Below, one piece after another: positions 17,708 to 26,492 of a stretch of 64,000 bases of DNA. Made by a program: the position numbers and the translations under genes. Under the pieces are notes generated by a model that worked only from the letters and a program-made list of their open reading frames with translations, was not told the DNA's origin and did not search any database. Each line of letters starts with the position of its first letter. The first letter of the stretch is position 1. The DNA lies in assembly GCA_947499735.1 (NCBI GenBank), contig CANMPP010000004.1:165258-229257 (forward strand). The letters run 5' to 3'. Source of the DNA: an uncultured Pelagimonas sp. (GTDB taxonomy: Bacteria; Pseudomonadota; Alphaproteobacteria; Rhodobacterales; Rhodobacteraceae).

Positions 17708-18147
17708 CCCGGCACGGTGGAGATAGGAACATTGCCCCCTATGGGCGCTCGTGAAAGCCGCCGCTTTCGATTTTAAACGTTCAACCCGTTATCGAAATCC
17801 GCGCCGCCGTCGGTAACAGTGACCGAATCCAAACGGCATAACATTCAAAAATACGAAATATACCTTCTAGCAAACGAATGACTTCATATCATAATTTGCA
17901 ATATAGATTTCCATTTTTAAAATAAACACACACAAACCTCGGCCAAATCTTTCTCAAAATATCAAAATTCGACCATAACGTGTGCAGAAAGCCTAATTTT
18001 CACCACATCAAGGCCGCACAGGCCTGAAATTGCCCTTACGTCTTGTTTACCAAGCGGCACCCCAAACAGAATGGGCCATTAGTCGCGGGCAACACATCCT
18101 CATATCCAAATTTGTTTGCGGCTTTGACCAACTGGAAAGGACCGACG
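17708..18147. other. Intergenic region between the divergent MFS and UspA genes
   Basis: About 440 bases without a supported gene. The middle (about 17830-17960) is strongly AT-rich. It presumably carries promoters for both directions. I see no tRNA, repeat or strong hairpin. Confidence 0.5.
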
Positions 18148-18582
18148 ATGAACAACCTGGTATTGGTCGCTGTAGATGGCAGCGAAGGGGGCGAACGTGC
18201 GCTGGATTATGCAGCCGAGCGCGCCAAAATAGGTGGTGCTAAGATCCTAGTGGCCTATGTGATCGAATGGTCGCCCTACACCTTCAACACACCCGAAGAA
18301 AACGCCGAACGGCATATGCGGCGCGAACAAGAAATCGAACGTGCCTCAACCACAGTTGTTGACCCGGCCGCCAGCAAACTCGCCGGTTTGGGCATCGATC
18401 ATGAAACCGTTGTTCGCCACGGTCCACCTTCGGAAACCCTGATCAAACTGGCCGAAAAATATGGCGTGCAACAGATCGTCATCGGACGTCGCGGCCAATC
18501 TGGCATCAAGAACCTCATCTTTGGCAGCGTCGCGGGCACTTTGGTCCAAACATCGCCCGTTCCAGTTGTCGTGGTGCCGTGA
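18148..18582 (+). CDS. Universal stress protein (UspA family)
   Basis: A 144-residue UspA-fold protein. It opens with NNLVLVAVDGSEGGERALDYA and ends with the ATP-binding motif GRRGQSGIKNLIFGSVAGTL followed by VQTSPVPVVVVP. The G-2x-G-9x-G(S/T) pattern is present, so it should bind ATP. Start chosen at the ATG behind AAAGGA; the frame extends 35 codons upstream without family similarity. It lies 42 bases before a Na+/alanine symporter gene in the same direction, so the stress protein may modulate that carrier or share its control (inference). Confidence 0.93.
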   Translation: MNNLVLVAVDGSEGGERALDYAAERAKIGGAKILVAYVIEWSPYTFNTPEENAERHMRREQEIERASTTVVDPAASKLAGLGIDHETVVRHGPPSETLIKLAEKYGVQQIVIGRRGQSGIKNLIFGSVAGTLVQTSPVPVVVVP

Positions 18583-18624
18583 TTGCGGCCCTGCCCACCC
18601 CGTTCTGATTTGAAAGGAATTACC

Positions 18625-20136
18625 ATGACCAGACTACTGTTATCGGTGCTGGCCTTTGCGCTTGGCACCCTGCCTGCACATGCAGGCATTGACGAAACGA
18701 TCAACACGCTGACCGCGCCTTTCGCGGATTGGTTGGCCAGTATCGTCTTTTTCTCATTCCCCTTCTTTGGTGCAAACCTGCCGCTGGTCGTCCTATGGCT
18801 GGTTGTAGGGGCGGTTTTCTTTACGTTCTTTATGAGCTTCATCAACATCCGCGGCTTTATGCATGCCATCCGTTTGGTGCGCGGCGATTACGCGGATGAT
18901 GATAGCCCCGGCGAAGTGTCCCACTTTCAAGCTTTGGCCACTGCGGTGTCCGGTACGGTTGGCATTGGTAACATCGGTGGCGTTGCTGTGGCGGTCACAA
19001 TCGGTGGCGCGGGCGCAACGTTCTGGTTGATCATCGCGGGCTTCCTCGGCATGTCGACCAAGTTCGTGGAATGCACATTGGGCGTGAAATATCGCCAAGA
19101 AAACCCAGACGGTTCGGTCTCGGGTGGTCCGATGTATTACATGCGGGATGGGTTGAAAGAGCTGGGCATGACCGGCTTTGGCAAATTCATGGGCGCGTTC
19201 TACGCTATCGGCATCATCATGGGCGCTTTGGGTGCTGGCAATATGTTCCAATCCAACCAAGCCTATGTGCAGCTGAACACCGTGGTCGGCGGTGCGCTTG
19301 ACGGCATGGGCTGGGCGGTTGGCCTGGTTTTGGCCGCTGTCGTCTTTATGGTGATTGTCGGCGGGATCAAATCCATCGCCAGCGTGACCGAAAAAATCGT
19401 CCCGCTGATGGCCGTATTCTACTGCCTGTTCGCGATCATCGTGATCCTGATGAACGCACCCGCCATCCCAGCCGCTATTGGCAACATCTTTACCGGCGCT
19501 TTCACCGCAGAAGGCGTGCAAGGCGGTGTAATGGGGGCATTGATCATTGGTTTCCAACGGGCGGTCTTTTCTAATGAGGCCGGTATTGGATCCGCATCCA
19601 TTGCGCACTCGGCTGTGAAAACACCTGAACCCGTGACAGAGGGCTATGTGTCCTTGCTGGAACCCTTCATCGATACGATCGTCATCTGCACCATCACCGC
19701 ATTGGTGATCGGCACATCTCAGGTGGTGGATCCAAATTTTGCGGGTGATGCAACCGGTGTTGCCATGACATCAGCCGCCTTTGAACGTCAGTTTAGCTGG
19801 TTCCCTGTACCACTGGCTTTTGCCGCGCTGCTGTTTGCGATCTCAACCATGATCTCGTGGTCCTATTACGGTCTAAAAGGCTGGAGCTATCTGTTTGGCG
19901 AAAACAAGGTTGGTATCCTGATCTACAAATTGGCTTTCTGCGGATTTGTGGCATTGGGATGCATGGTGCAATTGGGCCCAATCCTGACGATTTCGGACTG
20001 CCTGGTCTTTATGATCTGCGTGCCGAACATTTTGGGCCTCTACTTCCTCGCACCAATCGTACGCCGCGAAATGCTGGCCTATCAGGCCAAGCTGAAAGGA
20101 CAAGACGTGTCGTCCCTGAAACACGAATTGTCCTGA
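18625..20136 (+). CDS. Sodium:alanine/glycine symporter (AGCS family)
   Basis: A 503-residue integral membrane protein with an N-terminal signal-like segment ending PAHA and about ten transmembrane helices. Family motifs are visible: GTVGIGNIGGVAVAVTIGGA, GGPMYYMRDGL, AGIGSASIAHSAVKTPEP and the C-terminal ISTMISWSYYGLKGW. AGCS carriers import alanine or glycine with Na+ or H+. Start at the ATG behind AAAGGA. It is probably co-transcribed with the UspA gene and is followed by a strong hairpin at 20145. Confidence 0.93.
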   Translation: MTRLLLSVLAFALGTLPAHAGIDETINTLTAPFADWLASIVFFSFPFFGANLPLVVLWLVVGAVFFTFFMSFINIRGFMHAIRLVRGDYADDDSPGEVSHFQALATAVSGTVGIGNIGGVAVAVTIGGAGATFWLIIAGFLGMSTKFVECTLGVKYRQENPDGSVSGGPMYYMRDGLKELGMTGFGKFMGAFYAIGIIMGALGAGNMFQSNQAYVQLNTVVGGALDGMGWAVGLVLAAVVFMVIVGGIKSIASVTEKIVPLMAVFYCLFAIIVILMNAPAIPAAIGNIFTGAFTAEGVQGGVMGALIIGFQRAVFSNEAGIGSASIAHSAVKTPEPVTEGYVSLLEPFIDTIVICTITALVIGTSQVVDPNFAGDATGVAMTSAAFERQFSWFPVPLAFAALLFAISTMISWSYYGLKGWSYLFGENKVGILIYKLAFCGFVALGCMVQLGPILTISDCLVFMICVPNILGLYFLAPIVRREMLAYQAKLKGQDVSSLKHELS

Positions 20137-20144
20137 ACCAAGGG

Positions 20145-20166
20145 CCGCCTCTGGCAACAGAGGCGG
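20145..20166 (+). terminator. Intrinsic terminator after the symporter gene
   Basis: Perfect 9-bp GC-rich stem CCGCCTCTG / CAGAGGCGG with a stable GCAA tetraloop, followed by TTCCTCT. It lies nine bases past the stop codon. The T tract is short. Confidence 0.75.
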
Positions 20167-20175
20167 TTCCTCTAC

Positions 20176-20727
20176 CTACCCAGCCGACGTCAAACGAACC
20201 GGTGTGCCATCCGCCAGATACAAACGTTCCCAAATGATGCTGCCAGCACTGATATGGATGCCGTCATCGTGGAACACTTCGCTGGTGCGGAACTGTCTTG
20301 GCGCAGGCATATGCGCAGACCACCAATCCCCATTTGCCAGATCTGCTTCGGCTTGTCGGATTTCATCGGTCGCGAATTTCCAAAGTGACACATCCAGCAT
20401 TTCGCGTTGGGATGTCTGCCAATCCTTGGCCCGGGATTTGGAATAGGCCAAACAAATATGCGTGGCCTCTTCAACCAGATGCACAGGTGTGGTGGATGTT
20501 TCCACCAAGCGCCGCAAAGCCCCATCATCACGACGTGCCTGCGACAGAAGGCCCATCGCCCGTGCCTGCATTGCTGCATCGGGAACAGCACGTCCAGCTT
20601 CCCAACGCGAAATCGTCGCTTGATCCAGCCCCAAATCCGCTGCCAAAACAGCCTGCTTTACGCCCAACGCACGACGTTGGCGACGCAATCTGGGTCCAAA
20701 TACGGGCAACTCAGGTGATCGGTTCAT
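20176..20727 (-). CDS. XRE-family transcriptional regulator with sensor-like C-terminal domain
   Basis: About 183 residues. Residues 12-65 are a Cro/C1-type helix-turn-helix (LRRQRRALGVKQAVLAADLG then QATISRWEAGRAVP). The remainder, with DWQTSQREMLDVSLWKFATD and a C-terminal strand region, looks like a small ligand-sensing domain that I cannot name. The start is the ATG at 20727; a GTG two codons upstream is possible. It is divergent from the COG0523 GTPase and convergent with the symporter. Confidence 0.82.
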   Translation of the reverse strand: MNRSPELPVFGPRLRRQRRALGVKQAVLAADLGLDQATISRWEAGRAVPDAAMQARAMGLLSQARRDDGALRRLVETSTTPVHLVEEATHICLAYSKSRAKDWQTSQREMLDVSLWKFATDEIRQAEADLANGDWWSAHMPAPRQFRTSEVFHDDGIHISAGSIIWERLYLADGTPVRLTSAG

Positions 20728-20858
20728 GACCACAGTTTACTCGCTCGCTTAGGATTGGCCACGACAATATTGTACTGGATTGTCGACATTGCAGCCCCCC
20801 TGAAACAGCAACAGAATGTCCCAGCCTGAATAGATCCCCATGGCACGTCAGAACCATC

Positions 20859-20873
20859 TGTAATATCATAACA
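20859..20873. promoter_or_regulatory. Candidate Zur box upstream of the COG0523 gene
   Basis: TGTAATATCATAACA matches 12 of the 14 defined positions of the Zur-like palindrome TGTTATANTATAACA. It lies 29 bases before the COG0523 ATG. COG0523 genes are commonly Zur-repressed, which supports the reading; the match itself is by eye. Confidence 0.45.
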
Positions 20874-20902
20874 CAACTTAGTATAAATCTCAGGCACCCC
20901 CT

Positions 20903-22111
20903 ATGGCAATTCATACCACAATCCTGAACGGCTTTCTTGGGGCTGGGAAGACAACGTTGATGCAGAATCTTTTGGTTCAGGCGCGCACTATGCCGGACAT
21001 CACGCTGGGTGTTGTTGTGAACGAGATGAGCACGCTGGACGTGGATGGATCGGTTCTGGACACGAGCGAAGTGATCGCGCGCCACAGCCCGCATTTCGCC
21101 TCAGTCCCCGGCGGCAGTATCAGCAGTGCGGATGGGTTGCCGCATTTCAGACAGGCGGTTCAATCGGTGCTGGCAGATGGTGAGGTCACGCATCTGCTGA
21201 TTGAAACCTCAGGCAGCACCCATCCTTGGCCCTTGCTGACGGCCATTCGCGATATGCCGGAACTGGACTTACATGGGGTTCTGTCGGTCGTGGATACGGT
21301 TGTCCTATGGCAAGATCACGATCAGGGCCGCGCCATCCATGCAGGTGCCAGCGCAAACTTGGAACGAGGGCAGCGCGGGGTGGAAAATCTGCTGGCCGAA
21401 CAAATCATGTTCGCCAACCGCGTGATGCTGTCCAAAAGTGACAAGGTCGCGCCAGAGGTGTTGCAGCAGGTCGCACAGGCCATTCATCCGCTTAATCCGT
21501 ATGTCGATATCATTGCCATGCAATGGGGCAATATCAGCTTAGCGGCGGTGCTCGACCTGCCTGCTTATGACTATCCGCGCGTCGCAACATTGGGTGCGGA
21601 ATTGATGGAATGGGAGGCCGAGCATAGCACCGCCCCCATGGCGCAACCGGAAAGCTATGACATTGGGACGCGGGTGTTGAACGATCCGCGCCCGTTTCAT
21701 CCCAAACGGCTTTGGGATGTCTATAACCGCTATCTCGGCATTGGCATTTATCGCAGCAAAGGGTTTTTCTGGCTGCCCTCGCGCGACAATCTTGTGCTGC
21801 TCTGGAACCAAACCGCGGGTAGCGTCGGATTGGAGATCATGAATTATTGGAAGGTCTGCACGTTAGAGGATGACAGCCTGAATCTGTCCGATTGGGAACT
21901 GGCCGCTATGCGCGATAAGCTAGTTGGCATGCATCCAGATTTCGGTGATCGTCGCTGCAAGCTGACCGTGATCGGACAGGAAAGCGATCTGGATGCCTTT
22001 GTTGAGGCATTGGAGACCTGTTTCTGCACAGATGATGAAATCACCGCATGGAAAAATGGTGCCACATTTGACGATCCGTGGCCCAAAAGCGTCGCGACCC
22101 TAGACACTTAG
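20903..22111 (+). CDS. COG0523 (CobW-like) P-loop GTPase with SxSS in place of CxCC
   Basis: A 402-residue G3E GTPase. Walker A is GFLGAGKTT (residues 10-18). The switch-like segment VVVNEMSTLDVDG follows, then TSGSTHPWP, and a base-specificity motif SKSD in place of NKxD. The C-terminal CobW_C domain is present (WDVYNRYLGIGIYRSKGFFW onward). In this family a GCxCC motif normally binds zinc or another metal. Here it reads G71-S72-I73-S74-S75, so all three cysteines are serines. COG0523 proteins deliver metals to client enzymes, often under zinc limitation. With a Zur-like box upstream the gene probably belongs to the zinc response, but its metal site must differ from the usual one. Confidence 0.88.
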   Translation: MAIHTTILNGFLGAGKTTLMQNLLVQARTMPDITLGVVVNEMSTLDVDGSVLDTSEVIARHSPHFASVPGGSISSADGLPHFRQAVQSVLADGEVTHLLIETSGSTHPWPLLTAIRDMPELDLHGVLSVVDTVVLWQDHDQGRAIHAGASANLERGQRGVENLLAEQIMFANRVMLSKSDKVAPEVLQQVAQAIHPLNPYVDIIAMQWGNISLAAVLDLPAYDYPRVATLGAELMEWEAEHSTAPMAQPESYDIGTRVLNDPRPFHPKRLWDVYNRYLGIGIYRSKGFFWLPSRDNLVLLWNQTAGSVGLEIMNYWKVCTLEDDSLNLSDWELAAMRDKLVGMHPDFGDRRCKLTVIGQESDLDAFVEALETCFCTDDEITAWKNGATFDDPWPKSVATLDT

Positions 22112-22758
22112 CCGTGGAACGTTACACGACTTAGGCCCAATCCAGTCATTTTTATGAATCCCACCAAAATGGCCGCAACGCGCGATGTCGACCCATACAT
22201 CACACATGTGTGACCGACACAGGACCTTCGCTGCGCATTGGATCAAGATCTGCTTTGGGAGAGAAGCTGATTTTGGCAGTTTTTTCAAAGGACCGCTGCC
22301 AGAACAAAGCAAACATCAAGGCTCAACGGGTTGGGCGGAATCTGGTCATTCGCTGCGTCATGTACGAATGACCACGATACACACTAGACTTGCCTGGGTT
22401 AGGACCAGCACGTGGTGGACGGCGTGAGTGAAGCTGGCTTTGCTCCAACGGCTGAGGCACGGCGAAATAATCTAGATTTCGAAAGACCTGCCTGGGAAGA
22501 CACCTCAAGCCTCCGGAACGAGGAGCTGGACACATTGACCTATTCCTCACGCAGCACCGTAATTTGTTGGACTAGACATGAAGTGCCAGGAAAGCGATCT
22601 TAAACGGATAGACGAGCCGAAAAAAGCGTCCGTTATGGTCAAATCATCGTGGCTGCTCCGACCATGCCTCCCGAAAATCCTTGCCTTTTCACAAAATAAT
22701 CACCATTTATGCACAGAAATCTGCTATTCTGTGGATAGATCAAGGAGGATCGCTGGAC
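22112..22758. other. Long intergenic region before the Panacea pair
   Basis: About 650 bases without a gene I can support. Short reading frames exist on both strands (for example 22323-22550 minus) but show no family features, ribosome-binding sites or coding bias. Together with 23588-23916 it flanks the Panacea pair, as remnant or recently acquired DNA might. Confidence 0.4.
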
Positions 22759-23211
22759 ATGGCTGCACGTTTAGAAAGTGTCGCCAAATACATCTGCGAG
22801 AAGTCCGGGTGGAGCATATCTAACCTTCAACTTCAGAAGCTGATGTATCTGGCGCAGATGATTTATATGGGCCGCAAGGACGGCAAACCCCTGTTTGAAG
22901 GCAACTTCGAGGCATGGGATTACGGCCCCGTGGAACCCAATCTTTATCACAAGGCAAAAGTTTTCGGTTCCGGTCCCGTTCAGGACGTTTTTAGAAATGC
23001 TCTTAATTTTGACGAAGAAGACAAGCGGCGCGATGTTATGGACGATGTAACCAGTCGTTTTCTAAAGTATTCTGCTGGCGACTTAGTGGAGATTACCCAC
23101 TGGGACGGCGGCGCATGGGCGAAACATTACATTCCTAATGCGCGGAATGTTGCTATTCCAGATGAGGACATTCTTGTCGAATACAGAGACCGAAACGCCC
23201 CCAAAGAGTGA
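22759..23211 (+). CDS. Panacea-domain (SocA/DUF4065) antitoxin-like protein
   Basis: A 150-residue protein consisting mostly of the Panacea domain. The motifs are LQLQKLMYLAQMIYMGRKDG, then FEGNFEAWDYGPVEPNLYHK and a C-terminal helix. This domain occurs in phage-associated proteins, in SocA of Caulobacter and in PanA antitoxins, which neutralise many unrelated toxins encoded next to them. AAGGAGG precedes the ATG at 22759. The next gene begins inside its 3' end and encodes a small membrane protein, which fits an antitoxin-toxin order. Whether it acts as an antitoxin here is inference. Confidence 0.88.
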   Translation: MAARLESVAKYICEKSGWSISNLQLQKLMYLAQMIYMGRKDGKPLFEGNFEAWDYGPVEPNLYHKAKVFGSGPVQDVFRNALNFDEEDKRRDVMDDVTSRFLKYSAGDLVEITHWDGGAWAKHYIPNARNVAIPDEDILVEYRDRNAPKE

Positions 23212-23587
23212 CCTCGACGCTTTTCAGCCGGGACCGCCGCAACATCGAATTGACGATAAAGCGGCGGTACTGGAAAAAGAGGTCCAAAGCCTGAAAACTG
23301 GATTCAATAGGGAAAGATTTCTTTATTTCTTTGTGATTCAGTGCCTTACGATCGCGCTAGCAAGCCAAGAATTACCCGGGAAAACTTTCTATTTCCTGAT
23401 TGTAGCGGCGTTGCTTTTTTCAATTGGCCTTGCCAAGCACTTGGATTTTCCTTGGGTCGGAATGCATTTGGAAAAATGGCACGATCTTTTCTACCGGGCC
23501 GTTGAAAAATGGTTGCTAGGTAAGAAGCCAAAGGAAATCGAAACTGAGCCTTTCGACAACGGCAACGGAAATGGCAACGATACCTAA
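23162..23587 (+). CDS. Small two-helix membrane protein, candidate toxin partner
   Basis: About 141 residues, unknown family. A charged N-terminal part (IDDKAAVLEKEVQSLKTGF, likely helical) is followed by two hydrophobic segments (FLYFFVIQCLTIALA and TFYFLIVAALLFSIGL). The amphipathic C-terminal part has WHDLFYRAVEKWLLG and a Gly/Asn-rich tail. The start is uncertain: ATGs at 23138 and 23162, or a TTG at 23174 with GAGGA upstream; all lie within the end of the Panacea gene, so translation is coupled. Panacea antitoxins often pair with membrane-acting toxins, which this architecture resembles. No direct evidence of toxicity. Confidence 0.65.
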   Translation: MRTFLSNTETETPPKSDLDAFQPGPPQHRIDDKAAVLEKEVQSLKTGFNRERFLYFFVIQCLTIALASQELPGKTFYFLIVAALLFSIGLAKHLDFPWVGMHLEKWHDLFYRAVEKWLLGKKPKEIETEPFDNGNGNGNDT

Positions 23588-23916
23588 ATCGGCAACGTAC
23601 CGGGACCATCCCGCAACTCCAGAACCGTGCTCCGCATGACACATTGGATTCCATGGCTACCGAAGATCGTATTTGAGCTGGTACCGATTATCTACAGCAT
23701 TTGGCGCGAAAGTTCGTTGCGGGCAACAAGTGGTTTTTGCAACGTCCGTTTTTGGGCTTCACGGCCACTCACGCAAAGCGCAGAACGCTGTAGTTTCGGC
23801 GGAAACCCAACATTCGTAGCGTAATACTTGAAGGTCTGCTTTTGCTACCGGTCCTGCTGTCTCGGTTGGGTCAGCGGGTTGGTTTGGGGATCAATGCACG
23901 CGATGGTTTTGCGGTG
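23588..23916. other. Intergenic region after the Panacea pair
   Basis: About 330 bases with no supported gene, hairpin or repeat. It separates the Panacea pair from the convergent Anbu operon. The base composition differs little from the surroundings by eye. Confidence 0.35.
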
Positions 23917-24657
23917 TTATGCGTCTGGGAGTTCGAAATCTGGCAGATGGTCAAAGGCTGATTTTAGCGCGTCGCCCCAGCTGCCCGATACGGTCTGGTA
24001 ATAGGGATCATCGCCTTCAATTCGGAACATGCGACCGTTTTTCAGACTGTCCGTTTCATAGACATGCACATCCAAAGGGGGCGCAACGGACAGGTTGGCC
24101 TTGATCGTGCTGTCAAAGGAGACAAGCATCAGTTTGATCGCGTCTTCAAAGCTCATATCTGGATCATAGGCACGCACGAGGATTGGTTTGCCATATTTGG
24201 TTTCACCGATTTGCAAGAAAGGTGTTTCGTCGCTGGCCTCGATAAAGTTGCCCTCTGGGTAAATCAGGAACAGGCGGGGTTCTCCATCGCCAATCTGACC
24301 ACCCAGCAACAGCGTCGCATTAAACGCAGAATCGGCGCGTTGACCAGATTCCGCATTATCCGCAATAATCTCTTTCAGCATGTCACCCACCATGCGGGCC
24401 GCCTGAAACATGGAAGGTGCTTCCAAAATGCTGGGGTTGCGTTCTTCTACCGTTTTGGCGCGTTCTTCCAGCATGGAAACAACGGCCTGTGTTGTCGCCA
24501 GATTTCCCGCCGACATCAATGTGATAGAGCGCTCACCGGGCACTTCCCAGGTCGTCATTTTGCAAAAGGTCGAGATATTGTCGACGCCCGCATTGGTGCG
24601 GGTGTCGGACATAAAGACCAACCCTTTATTCAACATCAGGCCTACGCAATAGGTCAT
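23917..24657 (-). CDS. Anbu-type proteasome-like peptidase
   Basis: A 246-residue member of the Ntn-hydrolase proteasome-beta fold, subgroup Anbu (bacterial proteasome homologue). The sequence begins MTYCVGLMLNKGLVFMSDTR: after Met removal Thr becomes the N-terminal nucleophile, followed by the conserved SDTRTNAG. Further on are LMSAGNLATTQAV and a Gly-Gly strand. Length fits Anbu rather than HslV (about 175 residues). It is the last gene of an operon with a circularly permuted ATP-grasp protein, an alpha-E protein and a transglutaminase, the known Anbu neighbourhood. The four are thought to make and process a peptide or modified amino-acid product; the substrate is unknown. Confidence 0.92.
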   Translation of the reverse strand: MTYCVGLMLNKGLVFMSDTRTNAGVDNISTFCKMTTWEVPGERSITLMSAGNLATTQAVVSMLEERAKTVEERNPSILEAPSMFQAARMVGDMLKEIIADNAESGQRADSAFNATLLLGGQIGDGEPRLFLIYPEGNFIEASDETPFLQIGETKYGKPILVRAYDPDMSFEDAIKLMLVSFDSTIKANLSVAPPLDVHVYETDSLKNGRMFRIEGDDPYYQTVSGSWGDALKSAFDHLPDFELPDA

Positions 24658-24718
24658 CTCTAGCGCTCCGCAAATGGCTGTGGCTTGTGCCGATTAACTC
24701 GAAGGGCTTTCAATCAGG

Positions 24719-25537
24719 TTATTGCTGGACCTGCAAGACGACTTGCATCTTTTCGTCACCATCCCCCTGACGCAATCCTTTTAAAGGAGCAGCATCGCCG
24801 TAGTCACGACCACAAGCCAAGCGCACATAGCGTCCATCAGGGCACATTTGATTGGCCACATCAAAGCCAACCCATCCCAGACCTTCAACAAAGATATCAC
24901 ACCAACCATGGCTGGCCTCTTGTTGTGTGACACCGTCCATCAAAAGATAGCCACTGACATAGCGTGCGGGATATCCCAATTGACGCGCAATAGCGATCAT
25001 CACATGCGCCTGATCCTGACACACACCTTTGCCGGCACCAAGGCTTTGTTCAACCGTAGTGGTCGCATCCGTGGCGCCCTTTTCATAGACAACAGATTTG
25101 GCAATTTCGGCCGACACATGATGTAGGCTGGCCACGTCATCCATATCAGCGGTTTCGCTGCGCAGACGGGCGGCCAATTGGCGGGCGTTGTTGCCCGCTT
25201 TGGTCAAAGGTGTCGTGCCTTCAAACAACCAGATCGGCGCGTGACCTTGATGGGGACCATAGACACCAGCATGGTCTGTGACACAGACCGTACCTTGCGA
25301 TGCGATCTGAATCTCTGTCACACCCGGATTCAGGCGCACCAGATCCGTGATGTTACCAAATCCATCCTCATACGAGGTTTCCACCTTGCCGCCCGTGATA
25401 TCAAGCTGCCAGGTTTCAACCACCTGCCCCGCATCAGTTGCTGGACGCATGCGCAAGCGTTGCAACGCATAGGGCACGGCCTCGTCAAAGCTATAGGTGG
25501 TCATATGCTGAATCGACAGAACCATAGTCTCACTCAT
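24719..25537 (-). CDS. Transglutaminase-like family protein
   Basis: A 272-residue protein. An N-terminal bacterial transglutaminase-like beta domain (LSIQHMTTYSFDEAVPYALQ) precedes the papain-like core. The triad is visible: Cys in GAGKGVCQDQAHVMIAIARQ, His in ASHGWCDIFV, and Asp in WVGFDVANQ. These proteins cleave or form amide bonds. The start at 25537 overlaps the stop of the alpha-E gene by eight bases (ATGAGTGA), and a frame extension of seven codons is possible. It is the third gene of the Anbu operon. Confidence 0.92.
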   Translation of the reverse strand: MSETMVLSIQHMTTYSFDEAVPYALQRLRMRPATDAGQVVETWQLDITGGKVETSYEDGFGNITDLVRLNPGVTEIQIASQGTVCVTDHAGVYGPHQGHAPIWLFEGTTPLTKAGNNARQLAARLRSETADMDDVASLHHVSAEIAKSVVYEKGATDATTTVEQSLGAGKGVCQDQAHVMIAIARQLGYPARYVSGYLLMDGVTQQEASHGWCDIFVEGLGWVGFDVANQMCPDGRYVRLACGRDYGDAAPLKGLRQGDGDEKMQVVLQVQQ

Positions 25538-26474
25538 AGAACCGGAAATCCTTTTCAATCAAACCAGACAATTTGGTTGCGTCAGAAATCATCACACCCA
25601 ACAGTTCATGAAGACCTGTCTTAAACACACCATCAATATCCGTGGATTCGATGCGTTTGATCATCAGGTCCGCCTGCTCATGGCTGTCAGATCGTGTGCC
25701 GTATTCCTGCGCCAAAAAGCCCAGATAGTCCTGCACTTGCTTCGCACAAAAGGCCAATGACCTTGGCATGCGTTGATCTAGCATAACAAAGCTGACAATC
25801 CCGCGCGCAGAGGTTTCCGTGCCATTGACCCAGCGATACGACCGCTCAGATGACACCGACCGCAGGATGACCTCCCACTGTGCATTGTCGATCTTGGTGC
25901 CTATATGGGCCGGGCTGGGCAAGAGGACGTAGTATTTCACATCCAGAATGCGTGCTGTGTTGTCAGCCCGTTCCAAAAACGTGCCAAGGCGTGAAAACGC
26001 ATAGGCATCGTTGCGCAGCATTGTGCCATGAAGCGCACCCCGTACAACCGCGGTGCGGTTGCGGATCAAGTTCAGCGTATCATAAAGATCACGTTCATTG
26101 ACCGGCCGGGCCAGTGCCTTTTTCAAATCCATCCAACATTCATTGACCGCTTCCCAGACCTCAAGGGTCAAGGCCGTGCGCACCAAACGCGCATTTGAGC
26201 GCGCTAGATCCACAGAGGTCATTATACAAGACGGATTGTCTTTGTCGCGCAGCATGAAATTGATCACCTGCGACGGGGTATATTCGTCAAATTTTGCGTC
26301 ATACCCGTCATGCATGCCCGCAGTGGTGATGATTGAGACCCATTCGCTCATATCGTCATCCGCCCGCGTCAGCGCCATGCGCCATCCAGCTTCTAACAAA
26401 CGCGCCGTATTCTCGGCCCGCTCAAGATAGCGGAACATCCAGAACAAACCGCCAGCGGTTTTTCCCAGCATCAT
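25530..26474 (-). CDS. Alpha-E domain-containing protein (DUF403)
   Basis: A 314-residue, largely alpha-helical protein of the alpha-E family. It begins MMLGKTAGGLFWMFRYLERA (start 26474 or 26471), followed by the family's repeated Arg-Ala-Glu-Asn-x-Ala motifs (RAENTARLLEAG early, RADNTARILDVKYY later). Alpha-E proteins are found almost only beside circularly permuted ATP-grasp proteins and transglutaminases. They are predicted to take part in making or modifying a small peptide. The gene follows the ATP-grasp gene by 18 bases. Confidence 0.93.
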   Translation of the reverse strand: MMLGKTAGGLFWMFRYLERAENTARLLEAGWRMALTRADDDMSEWVSIITTAGMHDGYDAKFDEYTPSQVINFMLRDKDNPSCIMTSVDLARSNARLVRTALTLEVWEAVNECWMDLKKALARPVNERDLYDTLNLIRNRTAVVRGALHGTMLRNDAYAFSRLGTFLERADNTARILDVKYYVLLPSPAHIGTKIDNAQWEVILRSVSSERSYRWVNGTETSARGIVSFVMLDQRMPRSLAFCAKQVQDYLGFLAQEYGTRSDSHEQADLMIKRIESTDIDGVFKTGLHELLGVMISDATKLSGLIEKDFRFYE

Positions 26475-26492
26475 GATCTGTCTCCCCCGATA

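Noticed and set aside
17980..18020. FNR-type site before the UspA gene
   Set aside because: Only one half-site (ATCAA) matches; the other half is not recognisable.
18793..19608. A 271-codon minus-strand frame opposite the Na+/alanine symporter
   Set aside because: Composition rich in His, Asp and Gln is typical of an antisense shadow; the plus-strand protein has clear family motifs throughout.
22323..22550. Possible transposase remnant in the region before the Panacea pair
   Set aside because: The short Arg/Pro-rich frame shows no transposase motif, and I find no terminal inverted repeats or target duplication.
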